Notes: generated by a model from the letters alone, not told the origin. A stretch of 64,000 bases of DNA from Carposina sasakii (GCA_014607495.2 CP053160.1:11222001-11286000), one strand, 5' to 3'. Shown: positions 19,256-31,574, counted from the stretch's first letter. Numbers and translations: made by a program.

Positions 19256-20487
19256 TTAGGTATTTATTTATTTTATGTCGGTATAAGTACATACATAATA
19301 TTTTTTGTAGATTTTAGATTTTAATCATATTTGTTATTATAGTATGCCTTTATTCCTTTTGTCCACAATCGATCATTTTCCAATGTTCGCTATGCCAAAG
19401 TTGGTAGGTGGTTCAGTAGATGTAGGAATGAAATCCTACCCAAAATAGGATCATTCTATCATAGAATTGTAGTCAGAATACCTACTAAATATTAAATAAA
19501 TATCCCGGGATAGTTGTACAAAAAGTACCTATAGTATACTGAGATTAAGTTAATCTGAGACAGTATATTACGAGTAGATAGGTAACCCCAACAGATTTCC
19601 TTACAGACTTTCTCTTTGCCTACGTACTTTTTTGTAGGTTCTTTTCATTTCCATCCCAAAACATAAACGTAATTGACATACCTCATTAATCTTCCTACCA
19701 TTAGAAGAGACAAAAATGTACAAAATTATCATGCGATAGCGAAAAGTACCCGCATCGCATATCTTACAAGTACCATGGGATTAAGTTCGCGATTAACATA
19801 CGTAATGAGTGCATCGTTATCGCTCCTTAATTGCACCGTAATCGCAATGAATCAGTTATGCGACTGCATGGAGGCGTGCGTTACTCCCACGATGTTGATA
19901 ATACGTAATTGATTACGCTAAGAGGTTGCCTATATTAATTTGTTTGATCCAAAGTAGGCATTGAATGAAAATACTGATTGGAAATGGTTTTATTTTAAGT
20001 GGGAGTAATTGTGATTAGTATTACTTACATATGTTAATTAACTAACTAATGGCACATACTCTGAAGACTTAAAAGTGTGATTTGAAAACAGTGATATTGC
20101 TAATTAATAGAAAAACAAGAAAATTTTGCTTACGCTGGACACAATAGAATAAGCTTTGGCGCTGTATTAGCTTATGTATAATTACTCAATTCTAATTAAA
20201 CTAAACGAGGCTCTTTGGTACTAATATGAAATATGCACTTAAAAAATACCAGAAAATAGATTCTACATAGGTATAAGGTACTCGTACAACTGCGGCCGGT
20301 TTCTGAAAATACTCTATAGGTACTCTACTCTATTTCTATAGTTGACATTTAAACGAAACTTCTTAGGTAAAAATTGAATAATGTTCCCTAATGAGTTCCC
20401 AAATAATTTTTTTAAAACGTAAAACCGACTTCCTCCCAAAACTCGAGCTTACTAAAGTAAAATTTTACTAAAGGGCAAATATATATT
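19256..20487. other. Gene-free AT-rich stretch
   Basis: Nothing is recognised except scattered 'taggtac' strings typical of lepidopteran intergenic DNA. An open frame at 19673-19912 (79 codons, plus) has no motif and no splice or Kozak context that persuades me. Confidence 0.5.
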
Positions 20488-21340
20488 GCGTTAAGCCGTG
20501 TACGAAGTTTAGAAGGCATAATGTTGTCAGATTTATATGCCAGCAAATGATTAAATAGGCCACATGACAAAAGAGAGAAATGAGTAGGCTTCGAAACTTT
20601 ACGTCTGACAATATAAGCAACATATAAGTATGTATAGTACACTCCTTCTTCCTGCCCTGTTCCCAATCATTTGGGGTCGGTGCAATATGTAGGTACTCTT
20701 CTTTCATTCATCCCTATTATCCGTCATCTCGTTTTTCTCATGTCTACCTCTTCCGCTATAACCATCTTACTTCGGACACGGCTTAACGCAACATATAATT
20801 TCACGACTTAACACAATTATCTTCATCTTCATAAGCCTATTGCAGTCCACTACTGGACGTAGGCCTCCCCCTGCCATAGGGGGGTTTTGTTACTAAAAAG
20901 TTCCACTATCTGTTTTTCGGCAGCTCCATCATCAGACCCTCGTTACCTCTATATTATGTGTAGCTGACCAAAATTCTCTATAAAAATCTAAAAACGGACT
21001 ACTCGTGCCATTTATATTTGAGGATATCCCTAGATTCCTTGGAGATTCCATCATCAGATGTTATGTTTTATATGTAGGTGATCAAAACGCTCAATAAAAG
21101 TATAAAAACACACTACATGTGCCTACAATATTTGAGGATTGCCCTCGATTTCTCCAAGATCCCATCATCAGATCCTGACATGGTGAATATGGGACCAACT
21201 TGGAAGCATACCATGACAAACTATAAAAAAAAATAGAAATCGGTTCATAAATGACGGAGTTCTGAGGTAACACACATTAAGAATTAAAAAAAACATACAG
21301 ACGAATTGATAACCTCTCTTTTTTGAGATTCCGACTTCGC
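20488..21340 (-). mobile_element. Composite non-autonomous element, right copy
   Basis: Inverted relative to 13186-14095 and almost collinear with it. Its inner part is bounded by an inverted pair 'gcgttaagccgtgtacgaag' (about 20490) and 'cttcggacacggcttaacgc' (about 20770-20790). It then runs through 'gcctattgcagtccactactggacgtaggcc' to 'cagacgaattgataacctctc'. Two copies 7 kb apart in opposite orientation make a large inverted repeat. Confidence 0.65.
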
Positions 21341-21404
21341 TTAAAAAAGGCAAATAAATTAAATGATTCAGTAACCTATTTTGGTTATAGGTACAATACA
21401 TACA

Positions 21405-21500
21405 TACACAAACGGGGTAGCCAGAACTACAAGATCATAAAGGAGACCCCACATCTACGTTTAGCGTAGCTCACAAACCCCTAGAAAATCCTTCTCAAAA
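21405..21500 (-). repeat. R-family repeat fragment
   Basis: 'cggggtagccagaactacaagatcataaaggagaccccacatctacgtttagcgtagc' is the middle of the R family in reverse. Confidence 0.6.
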
Positions 21501-21912
21501 AGCTGCACGGACAGCAGCTAATTTCCAGCTAAATTTAGCCAATTGTTTGGCATTGTGCTGTTCCATTTCGTTTCAGTGTACAGATAGCCTTAATATCCCG
21601 AGCTGTCATAAAACTAAATGTAGGAAAAAACTTCCTATCAGAAATCCATTAAAAATTAAGTTCTATCGTATTAAAATGCGCGGCGACGATCAGCCACAGA
21701 CAAAAATAAATTGTACGTCAAAATAAAATGCCAATATTTTCGTTTGTCACCAGGATTGGGTATGGCATTTTGAGAAGTCTTATTTTTAAAAGATAAATAG
21801 TCTTGTAAATCAGTTGTAAATGTATTCATGTACCTATGACTTTTGAAGGACTATCTATTATATTAAGACTATCTGTATTCGTTAATTAATTTAAAAAATT
21901 TAGGTAAAAAAA

Positions 21913-22687
21913 CCTTTTTAAAAACAAGCTTTTATTTAAATGCGCTAAAAAGAAAAAATAAACTTTTACACTAAAACTTTTACTGTTAATTTATAACGTC
22001 ATTTCAAATTTAACACATTTGACACAATTTATCCCAACTAATATTATAAATGCGAAAGTAACTCTGTCTGTCTGTCTGTTACGCTTTCCCGCTTAAACCT
22101 CGCAACCGATTTTGATGAAATTTGGTACAGACAATCTTTAGACCCTGAGACAGAACATAGGCTACTTTTTATTTCGAAAAAATATCATATAAATATTTCG
22201 AAAAAATATCATATAAATATTTTAATCGGGTTTATATCAACATTTTGTTTTTTTTTGCAGTCCACGCGGACGGAGTCGCGGGCGTCCACTATATGTTATA
22301 AAAGCTTGTCGCGACATTTAAGTACTCGTATTTACGTTCTTACGGCAGCATCTTTGTGTTGATGTTTCAGCCATATTGTTTCCCACGCATATCGAAGAAA
22401 TATCCGTCGACCCTTCCAAGCTTCGTGTAGAAGAGTGTAATATACAACAGGGTTCGCCCGGTGCCCCGAGGTGGTATGTTCACGACATCATGTCATCATG
22501 CCACTCAGTCCTCGGCACGGCCTCACCTTGACTTATTAAAAATTTAAAACTAAGAAAGTAAATACGAGTACTTATATGTCGCGACAAGTTGTGTCAAATG
22601 TGTTAAATTTGAAATGACGTTATAAATTAACAGTAAAAGTTTTAGTGTAAAAGGCGCATTTAAATAAAAGCTTGTTTTTAAAAAGGC
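21913..22687. mobile_element. Element with about 110-bp terminal inverted repeats
   Basis: Left arm 21913-22033 ('cctttttaaaaacaagcttttatttaaatgcg', 'cactaaaacttttactg', 'ttaacacatttgacac') is matched in reverse at 22579-22687, with a 20-bp block present only on the left. Inside sits a Helitron-like repeat (about 22038-22292). Long subterminal repeats without an ORF fit a fold-back type non-autonomous transposon. Confidence 0.7.
22038..22292 (+). mobile_element. Helitron-like non-autonomous element, nested
   Basis: Starts 'ctaatattataaatgcgaaagtaactctgtctg', contains 'caaccgattttgatgaaatttgg' and 'cataggctac', and ends 'gtccacgcggacggagtcgcgggcgtccacta'. The same plan is seen at 37768, 43718 and 56122. 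A 25-bp tandem duplication (tatttcgaaaaaatatcatataaa, twice) lies at 22170-22222. Confidence 0.6.
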
Positions 22688-22699
22688 AGTTTTCATCTG

Positions 22700-24261
22700 G
22701 TAAGTTCCTAAGTCTGTTCATCTCATTTCATTATTGCAAGGTCGTTTGCCAGTTAATTTTGAACATCAGCTCTTCAATGAGGAGCCCTTCTAATGACTTC
22801 ACCCTACTCAATTGTTGTTTCAAGATAGACAAGTTTTAGAAGTCAGTGACGTCACATTTTTTTCGAGTTACTCTCAGCTAGCCCTTTAATTTGATACCCA
22901 TATTGTAGGAATGATTGGTCCGCCATTGTGGGTATGCCGCCATGTTGGATTTAGAATGACGTCACACTGTTAATCATGCATTGTCATCCGAACTGAACGT
23001 GCTATTTCAGCCCAATCGGTTGAGGGCAAGTGCCTTATTGAGTTGTAAGATTTTATACATTGCAAGTTAAATAAAAGCTATTTTATATTTTTTAGATGCA
23101 AGGTACAAATTTATTTATCAAATTATATAAATTTATTGTCTATCCTTTTGTTTTGTGAAAGTGTACCTAATATTTAGTAGATAGTATTGCGATGAGAAGG
23201 GTTTCACGTAGTTTTGATTTTATACTGTTTTAATATTAGTTCTCATTTTAGGATAGGAAAAAGAAAATCTTTTCACGTTTTCTCATCTAAAGTTGTCACA
23301 GACTAGGAATAACGGATACTTTGTTATTTTTAGATCCTAGGTAAATAAACATAATTTCCATAAACCAGCCATGTACAATTTCCATCCATCGTTACATGTT
23401 ACAAATGTTTAAACATGTAGGTACTGGAAATGTTACAAATACCTGGTACTTACCAAGTTCTCTTTTCCAACAACTAGGCTAGCGGAACGCGGTGTAAAAG
23501 CAACGTGGTTCAGTATAAATTCATTACGGAGTTAGTGCATAAGCGAATAACATTGAAAACGCATCAGTTCATTGACAACATATTAACTGCATTCATTCCA
23601 CTTTTCTCGGGAATAACTGAAAGCGATACTGATATTATGAAATGCGCGACTTTCTGTTAGAATTAGAGATTGATATTGATTCACTACAATAAGATGTTAT
23701 GAACGACTTTGGTCTATTATCCTATAGATAGTTTGTGACTGTTTATACTTAGGAAGAAGAAAGATTTGTGTTTAGCTCGTGGAGCTAAACGAGGTGTAGA
23801 TAGTGTATAGAGTAATTAAACGTGGAGTAGAATCGTCATAACTTAACTCCGATGTGCAAAGTTATTATTATTTTAATGGAAAAGTCTGACTATAGGAATC
23901 GTAGTATGCATTCCATAGATTTCCAGTAAATTCGAAAAAGCAACCCGTCAGTGCAACGCCGCATATCGCATAAAAAAAGCTCAAACGCATCTCAACCCAT
24001 CCCAATTGGTAGAGCATTAGATTCGCAGCACAATCGGGATGGTCGTCCACCGCAAAAAACTATTCTGGGTGAACAGAAAAATTACAAAAAAAAAAGAATA
24101 CCATGTTTGAAGTAAAAAGAGTTGGGATTGCCGCGGTTTGAGCCGTCCAGCGATATTAATATACCCGCTGGTGACCGGCATGAAGGAAGGGCCAGGAGGA
24201 GGTTCCTATTCCTTTGTTCAGATACCTGTCTAGCAAAACCGATGCGGCAGCGAAAATTGTA
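22700..24261. other. Gene-free stretch
   Basis: No gene recognised. AT-rich DNA with short open frames on both strands that lack domains. The block 23868-24050 has an open minus frame but no family resemblance that I can name. Confidence 0.45.
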
Positions 24262-24453
24262 CTGAGGGCTTAGTGTGACATTTCAATTTGAACTCGTTCG
24301 CGTTAGTGTAAAGCGTCAATCAATCAGATTATGGAGTGATGACGTGACTTAGCGCACTTTATTATTATTAGTAAAAATAGCACAACGTGATTAGTTAGCT
24401 GCTTTACGTTAACGCAAACGAATTCGAGGTGAAAACTCACACTAAGCCCTCAG
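24262..24453. mobile_element. 192-bp MITE
   Basis: The terminal inverted repeats CTGAGGGCTTAGTGTGA and TCACACTAAGCCCTCAG are perfect over 17 bp. Weaker inner symmetry follows (cgttcgcgtta / taacgcaaacg). There is no coding capacity. The target duplication is unclear, so the superfamily is open. Confidence 0.8.
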
Positions 24454-25407
24454 AATTACCTGAATTCTTGTAAAATTCGTATTGTGCAATAGCGATTTCA
24501 AAGGAATTTGACATTTCAATGCGAATATTGTACAATTTTCGCAGTCGCATTACTTCTGTTTTTCTTTTACAAGATATATCCCCCATTTTGTAAGGAGCCT
24601 GGTGGACAGATCGTTACCGAACGTTCCGCTAAGGGTGTCAGATAGGAATATCCCGATTGTTCTAGATTTAAATTCTCTTCTACAATTTTATTGATTCATC
24701 GGGTATTAGCTACAAAAGTACCAGGAGAGCTATGTATGGTGGAAGGTTAATATAAGTCGGTGATTGGTACATACTGCGCTGCATAATATAGTGGTCACAG
24801 GTCTACATTGATTATCACATCTCCCCTCTATTCCGCCTCCATGATCACGACCGCAGCGGACATTGGAAAAATAAAATAACAATTATTCATTTTTGTAGAG
24901 CTTACGAGTATTCTGCTTCGATTTGTAGATGCGTAATTATTTCTTAATTTTTGGACGCGTTGAGTTCGTTTTTCGTACATGTCGGATTATTCGGATTTAA
25001 TGCAAGTATGTAATTTTCGCCTGTAATATACTGTTTTGCCCATAAATAAATAATCTTCTGAGCTTGGTTTGATTTTGGATTTAACCAACCCACTTTTTAT
25101 GTTAACGCCTATTCTAGCTGCCGCATTTTTAAATAGTTAGATGATAGACAAAATTCTTTGTTGTTCTACGAGATTAATGCCTTTCATGACGTTCTCTGCC
25201 AGCTAATCTGCATACTAAATTCTTTTAAAATATTCTCAGTATCTACTTATCTGCCTATAACTTTAGATAAGTGGATATTTATGTATTTTAATATAAAATA
25301 AACCATTAATTTTGTTACATAAATAAATAACTAAGGGAATCATTCACCCACCTTGTCATAATGAATCAAACAAACTTGTGCATTTTTTGCACATAATTAA
25401 GTTTAAT
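24454..25407. other. Gene-free stretch
   Basis: No gene or element boundary was recognised. The 'ggagcctggtggacagatcgttacc' block near 24595 is GC-richer but not identified. Confidence 0.45.
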
Positions 25408-25703
25408 TAAAAAATCCAAAAACCCGACTGCTTAAAAAAGAACCAAATAATGTATATAATAAAAAAGCTTAAAAGAAAAAACAAGCACTTAGATGTCCGG
25501 TGGTCTAGAACTCTATAATATTATTATGGAATGAATACTATTGAAGAGCATAAAATATTTTCTAATGATCGTAAGATAACAACTGAACAGCCAGGATCCA
25601 TTTAAATATTAGCTTGGCTGTCGGATAATGGATCCCGACCGATTTTTTTTATTATGTACATTATTTGGTTCTTTTTTTAGCAGTCGGGTTTTTGGATTTT
25701 TTA
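25408..25703. mobile_element. 296-bp MITE with about 57-bp TIRs
   Basis: 'taaaaaatccaaaaacccgactgctt' and 'gaaccaaataatgta' on the left return in reverse at 25640-25703 with few changes. The interior is unique AT-rich DNA. No transposase is seen. Confidence 0.75.
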
Positions 25704-26654
25704 AATTATGTTTTTTATTTTATACTTTTTTGTTATGAGTACCTAGCTAATAATAGGTACGCTTCAAGAAATATGCTCAACATGCTCGGCAGTAAGAAGT
25801 TTTCGTCTTGCTGCTGTCTAAAAACTTATGTGAGAATGGTTGTTACGCAACTTTCAATCGATATAGATCCTAAACGGTTGGTCGAATCGAAAAATGTTGA
25901 CAGAAACCTAATAATAATTTTTAAATATTAATTACTATTTAAATAAACCTATTCAACGATATGCCACTCGATATAGTTTGTCAACTTTTTTTTTCATTTT
26001 CACAAAATGGCGTCCAGTAATCGCCATATTGGATTTTCACTAACGTCATGTCTTTAGTGACACTCCCCGGACTAAGAGGAATCATAAAAATCGGTTGAGG
26101 CGTTTGGTCTGTGTAGTGCTTCAAAGGATCATACAAACATACATACATACATAGGCTGTTAAACACAATACCACTCCTTTGCGTCGCGCAGTTGGGTAAA
26201 AAACCAAAATGTCATCGACATCTGGCGCCATATTGAATTGTGTACGATTTGATGTCGTCCATAATAAATATTAAATTAACCTTTAACCAATATAGTTACG
26301 TAGGTAAGTCGTAAATATGCAAAATCATCATCATCAATTCTGTCAGGTTGAATAATTATTACGAGTTGCGTACAGTTTACACTTTAGACTTCATGTTTTA
26401 ACTTTCTGTTGCTGTGGAAAATTCGGAGAATCTTTTCATCATCAAATCTTTAATACTCCGCAAGGAGCGTAGGTACCTATGCTTCTTGTATATGCCAAAA
26501 TTCAACACTGGCCTACTTTAAATTAATTATTCTTTCCATGATTACGACCAAAACTACAAGTTGAGAAACTGATGCAGCGGGGCAGTCACGACCCTCAGTA
26601 ATGAAGGAAACGACGCGAGGAGAAGGAAACCACAATATCACAGTCATGTAGATA

Positions 26655-26785
26655 TGTGTTCCCAAAATGGGGCGACACAGCAAGATCATAAAAGAGGTCC
26701 CACAGCCACTTTTCGCAATACGGGGTCAGATGTAAATCAGTGACAATTTGCTAGCTTAACGCCTAAGAGAATGCCCGAGTCACGA
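26655..26785 (-). repeat. R-family dispersed repeat
   Basis: 'gttcccaaaatggggcgacacagcaagatcataaaagaggtcccacagccac', then 'gaatgcccgagtc'. A diverged, reversed copy. Confidence 0.6.
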
Positions 26786-27299
26786 TCAATAAAAAATAAA
26801 TAAATCAAAATTTTTATTTTCTTTCTAATTAAGTGTAGGTCCCTTAATTAATATATTCAAAAGGGAGATAAGTGTAATAAGCCAGGCCGCGTATAACTTG
26901 TCCAGCGCTGGTATTAATGGCCTCAGCGAAGATATTCACCAATTGAATTATTCATTCGCACATAATCAGTGCACTTATAGTACCGTTTTCTGGGATTTTG
27001 TACTGCATTAGACTAATATTCGTTTTAATGTTCAGTTAGTTAACTTCCTAATAGGTAGAATTATTGAGCAAAGGCATAAGAAATATCCGATTAGATCAGC
27101 ATAAACAATAAAACTTACTACTTAGATGTTTATCAGTGACGAATCCTAATATAAAAATACATATATTTTTTTTATATAAATTCATAAGACCCATTTTTGT
27201 TAGTTACAAATTATATTATTAGATAAACAAATATATTTAAATGTTAGTACCTATAAATTATAAATATAATAATAGCTATAATTATAAATTATAAATATG

Positions 27300-27415
27300 G
27301 ACACGCGATTGTGTTCCCGAAATGGGAGATCGAGCCTACAGCCTTAAGCATATCGGGGACAGATGTACTCGTAAATGATCAGTGAGAATACCCGGATTTC
27401 ATAGTCCACTCTTAC
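27300..27415 (-). repeat. R-family dispersed repeat
   Basis: 'cgattgtgttcccgaaatgggagatcgagcctacagcc', 'gatcagtgagaatacccgg', 'catagtccactcttac'. It runs straight into a LINE tail at 27412. Confidence 0.6.
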
Positions 27416-27515
27416 AACCTCCACTCCGACCGGTCGGAAGCAGCCTGCATCCAACAGACGCCCGGGACCTTGGCCAGGTCGTCCGTCCATCTCGCGGGTG
27501 GCCTTCCAATAAATA
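27412..27515 (-). pseudogene. RTE-type LINE C-terminal fragment
   Basis: The minus strand codes 'GRPPARWTDDLAKVPGVCWM' and then 'QAASDRSEWRL'. The pattern RPP-x-RW-x-DD-x-x-K-x-x-G...W-x-x-A-x-D-R-x-x-W is the well-known C-terminus of RTE-like endonuclease-reverse transcriptases. Only this tail is present, as usual for a 5'-truncated insertion. Confidence 0.75.
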
Positions 27516-27905
27516 AATATGGAAAATTTCGATTCAGAAAATTCGACACACTGCAGACAAAAAGCTTTATTTTCAAGGTAAGCGGTACCGTCATAGCTTA
27601 TAACTTGCCGGCACCGTAAAGACGGCTATTTAGCGTCTGTACGGTCGCTATAGGTATCCTAAACATAGCTAAAGCGAAAGTCATAAGGCTCCTTATATCA
27701 GAAAAGCTATTTAAAACAACAACAAAATGCACGAAATAGACTCGCAAAAAACCAATCGTGACTTATCATAGCCCACAAGCTGGTTTACGTCAAGCAAATC
27801 TGTCACTTATTGGCATCGAACGGCCCGCTTTCGCCGCATTAACATTTTATTAACATTTCTTGTACGCTATTAGGGACTGGATTTGAATATCTTTGTATCG
27901 GAAAT

Positions 27906-28200
27906 GCACAAATTAAGCGGGTGATCTGTTGCAGTAATGAGGCTGTATAATGATGCTGTGGCGGGACAAAACAACACTGTTTACCTCAAGGGTAACGAGG
28001 TAAGGCAGGCATGGAGGTGGCTTTACGGTTACCATGAGAGTTGCTACCTCCAAGATTTGATGCTTAGGACTAAAGCTAGACAAATTAAGCGGGTGATCTG
28101 TTGCAGTAATGAGGCGGTATAATGATGGCTATGGCGGGACAAAACAACACTGTTTACCTCAAGAGTATCGAGATAAGAGAAGAATGGAGGTGGCTTTAGG
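27906..28200 (+). repeat. Imperfect tandem duplication, about 173-bp unit
   Basis: 'acaaattaagcgggtgatctgttgcagtaatgaggc' then 'gcgggacaaaacaacactgtttacctcaag' then 'atggaggtggcttta' occurs at 27907 and again at 28080 with several substitutions. The frames through it are open by chance and no protein family is recognised. Confidence 0.75.
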
Positions 28201-28823
28201 GCTCGAGAAAACAAGGGTACTTCGGTAGGTTTAGGGCTGATGAAAGATGCAGTCATCGACTTTGCGAAGGAATCATAAAATGCTAGATATTATAAAAAGA
28301 AAGCCGTCTCCTCCCAAACGCATCAGCGAATAAGCCTTTTTCCCTCCGGCAGACGGACGGACGGACGCGCGGACACGGCGAACGACATTTGTAATGAAAC
28401 TAAACAGTTGCGCGCGGTAGGTGCCCGAGTACCTTAATGGATGAAACATGCATTAAAGAGAAATTAAATTTAAATATTAAATAAAAATTAAAACATTACA
28501 GTACGGTAGTCCTCGCTTGCTATGTACCTACCTAGTAGTTGTAGGTTTGTGAACTGTTTTCGAGTAAAAATAAGAAGCTTGGAAACTAACTTTTGTAATG
28601 ATGCTCCACAAAATTTCAGTTATATGGGTTTAAAAATGTCCAATACATCCAGAACATCAAAGTAGTGTTTCTTCGGTAACCGGCTACTAACCTGTCCAGT
28701 AGAACCCACTACCTAAACTAACTCGGTAAAAGAGAACAGATATATATATAATTTACCCCAACTCATATTGTGAAACTTGCCATCTAACTGAAAAATAAAG
28801 AGAAAATACACTGAATAGTGTAG

Positions 28824-28927
28824 TCTCTGCTTTATACCTTATCTCCTTTAGGACCCCTGTAAGACTGTGCCACAAGTAAGCCAGCGCACCTCAACATGTA
28901 AGTACCTCATAGCCTCCATCTTTGATT
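28824..28927 (+). repeat. 104-bp direct repeat, copy 1
   Basis: 'gtctctgctttataccttatctcctttagg' to 'cctcatagcctccatctttgat' is repeated at 29883-29986 with about three differences. Confidence 0.85.
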
Positions 28928-28979
28928 TAATATTCAGGAGAGCTCCAAAATAGCCAAATACAACATCACAAATAATAAG

Positions 28980-29222
28980 TATGGTGCCGGCAGAGTAAAG
29001 TTTGTACCACCCCTGCCTGCCCGCATCGTTGAGGCGATTAAGGGTTTCCGGGAGGTGGGCAGCAGCGCCTCCCGTACTGACAACATAGTCCGAAAATCAC
29101 ACTGCGGTAACCAACCCGCCTGCCCAGCGTGGTGACTATGGGCAAAACCCCCCTATAGCAGTCCCCTGGAGGGGGCCTACGTCCAGCAGTGGACTGCAAT
29201 AGGCTGAAGAAGAAGAAGATAA
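28980..29222 (+). repeat. SINE-like T-family unit
   Basis: 'ggtgccggcagagtaaagtttgtacc', 'gaggcgattaagggtttccgggaggtgggcagcagcgcctcccgt', 'ccaacccgcctgcccagcgtggtgactatgggc', 'ctacgtccagcagtggactgcaataggctga', then an A/G tail. Three other copies lie at 33275-33456, 33925-34196 and 34960-35212, some with a (gat)n tail. This is a common lepidopteran retroposon type. Pol III boxes are not obvious. Confidence 0.75.
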
Positions 29223-29810
29223 TGCTTATCTATAAGTTGCTACAGGTGTTGGCGAAACAATAAGACACAGTGGTTTCTAATTAAGTAAGCCGCTAGCTAG
29301 ATGCTGATAACTGGTTTCTCATCGCAACTGTAGTTGCCTATGATCGCGGTTATGAGTTGTCAGATGGTCTGCGGAAAGTTACATACTCCCCGGTGTAAGG
29401 TGAACGGGCATCGCAGAGAAAATTTGAATTTCCGAATAGTACCCACCTACATTCAAAATATTACATAACCTCATCCAGTCAATAAGTCAGAAGCACCTAT
29501 CTGCGTAATGTCGGAGACATTTACATATTTTAATGAGCAGTACCGGCCTATCTCCGAGCTAGCATTACCTAGGTACCCTGGCGAGCTTAACTGTAAGGTT
29601 AAACGTTTTAATAGGTACATTCCTATCGAGTTTCTTTGGAATTAGGTTAATTTAGTTTGGGCCGCTTTTAATCGTTTTTTTGCGAAGATATCGAGAAAAC
29701 TGTCCTTAGTATAGGTATTTGGTAATATAGGTAATACCTATAATGTGAAACGTAGTAGTATTACTAAGTTTGTCTGAGGTTGGTAAGTGTTTTTACTGTT
29801 GTGATTTTTG

Positions 29811-30095
29811 CATCTCCTTCCGTGTATATCGTAAGAGTCGACTAAGGAACTCGGCTACTTGTCACATCACTGATCATGTAGTGTCTCTGCTTTATACCTT
29901 ATCTCCTTTAGGAACCCTGTAAGACTGTGCCACAAGTGAGCCAGCGCACCTCAACATGTAAGTACCTCATAGCCTCCATCTTTGATATTTCCTACACCTG
30001 GCCGCTCTATACTAAACGTGGCTGTGAGATCTCCTTGATGATCCTGCAGTTCTGTCTACCCCATTTCGAGAACACAACCGTGTGTATATCCATGT
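29811..30095 (+). repeat. R-family repeat interrupted by the 104-bp segment
   Basis: 'atctccttccgtgtatatcgtaagagtcgactaaggaactcgg' and 'cacatcactgatcatgta' are followed by the 29883-29986 insert. The repeat then resumes at 'ctaaacgtggctgtgagatctccttgatgatcctgcagttctg' and ends 'gaacacaaccgtgtg'. The insert is the second copy of 28824-28927. Confidence 0.7.
29883..29986 (+). repeat. 104-bp direct repeat, copy 2
   Basis: Matches 28824-28927. It lies inside an R-family repeat, so this copy arrived after the R element. Confidence 0.85.
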
Positions 30096-30424
30096 ATATT
30101 TAAATATTCATTTTGTGAAACGACATAAACCCTTCTAACTTTTCTCAGTACAAATTAACAACTGCAATACCAAGCCCGTGGCAAGAACTAAGTCACGATT
30201 CAAAATAATTTATGCAATTGATAATATTAATTATTTCCTGCATTACTACTTACTATTAATATCTAACAAAGGTTTCTGGAGCCCAGGAATGTGGTTTAAT
30301 GTGATAAGAATTAATTTAATAGTAGTAACCAGACAAATTCCATCAAAGTTTATCAAGTAGAATGATCGAGCTAGACAATGTAACAGTTAATGAGAGACTA
30401 TCGGAGTTATCGAAATATTTCCTA

Positions 30425-30840
30425 GGTTTTCTCTATATATATGATAGCATACCTCATGAAAAAAGTTACTTCATCAAATTGTAACAAATGTGGTGCAGGT
30501 GAGGATGTTCATCACTTGTTGTTGATGGACATAACAGAGAATCAAACTGAAAGATTAGCATTGGTATAAGAGTTAGGCCTTGGAGGATCAGATGTGGGCT
30601 CATTCCAAGGCTTATTGGTTGCACCCTCGTCTGAAGATGCTGCCAAAATATATAAATTTAAATATATTAATATGTTAGGACTAATCGACCAAATTTTTTT
30701 TTACTGTATATTTAATAAGATAATATTTTGTCGGTATGTAGAATAAGTGTAGGCTAAGACGAAGCCGATATTTATACTATGCGATAAAAGCTTATAAATA
30801 AATACAGGAACAAAACTATGTAATAAAATAACATAATTAC
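30425..30840 (+). pseudogene. LINE 3' end fragment (Jockey/CR1-like)
   Basis: A frame reading 'CNKCGAGEDVHHLLL' followed by a degraded acidic segment and 'KYINMLGLI' resembles the Cys-rich C-terminal part of Jockey/CR1-group reverse transcriptases (C-x-x-C...E-D-x-x-H-L-L). It contains a stop (ttggtataag). It ends in AT-rich DNA with 'aataaataca', a plausible LINE 3' tail. Confidence 0.5.
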
Positions 30841-31574
30841 TTTATAAGTACCTAATGGTTTGCTGGTAGAAATCTCTTTTAGAGATAAGCTCACCTTTGT
30901 ACTATTTCTTTTAGAACTTACTGTCTATGATAAAAATTTATGTGTACAAAGAACATACCTAGGTAATAGTAGTCAAAAATTTAAATATCCTGACTAATTT
31001 TATCAACGCCGCCGAGGCAAGCTGTTGAAGCTTAGAAACGTGACAGGACCGAGCTTTCTTTTGTGACGTATTATGTCCACTGAGAAGGGATTTCTATTCT
31101 ACGAGAACAGAAGTTAACGAGTATTCTAAATCTTAGGCGGACGAAGTCGTCGGCCGCCGCTAAAGTTAAATAAACGAATCGTAGTGCCGCTATCCATACA
31201 AATTTAATAATTTTTTTAAACACCTATGTTGCAGCATTAGCAAACCTAGTAAAATCATCCCCCGCGGGGTGGGGGTGACACACACCCTGTAATGCGGTGC
31301 TGTTGAATTGCAAAAATCTCATTATGCTCTAACTGTCGTTATAGGAGTAATTAACTGGCAGGAAAAGAAACTACTGTGGAGTCGTGTTGAAATGGAAAAA
31401 ATTGATGGCTAAGCAAAGTCTCTGGTTGAGGAAGAACGACATTTGTCATATCGCTAAATTCAGACAACTTAAGACATGAGTCAAATACAAATAATCTTGC
31501 ATTGTAATAAAGTTATTTTCCCGATGGATCGCATTCGCTCTGTAAGCAGCAAAAAAAGCGGCTCGCGTCACTTG

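Noticed and set aside
27937..28122. 61-codon ORF across the tandem duplication
   Set aside because: The frame is not kept in the second unit and no protein family is recognised.
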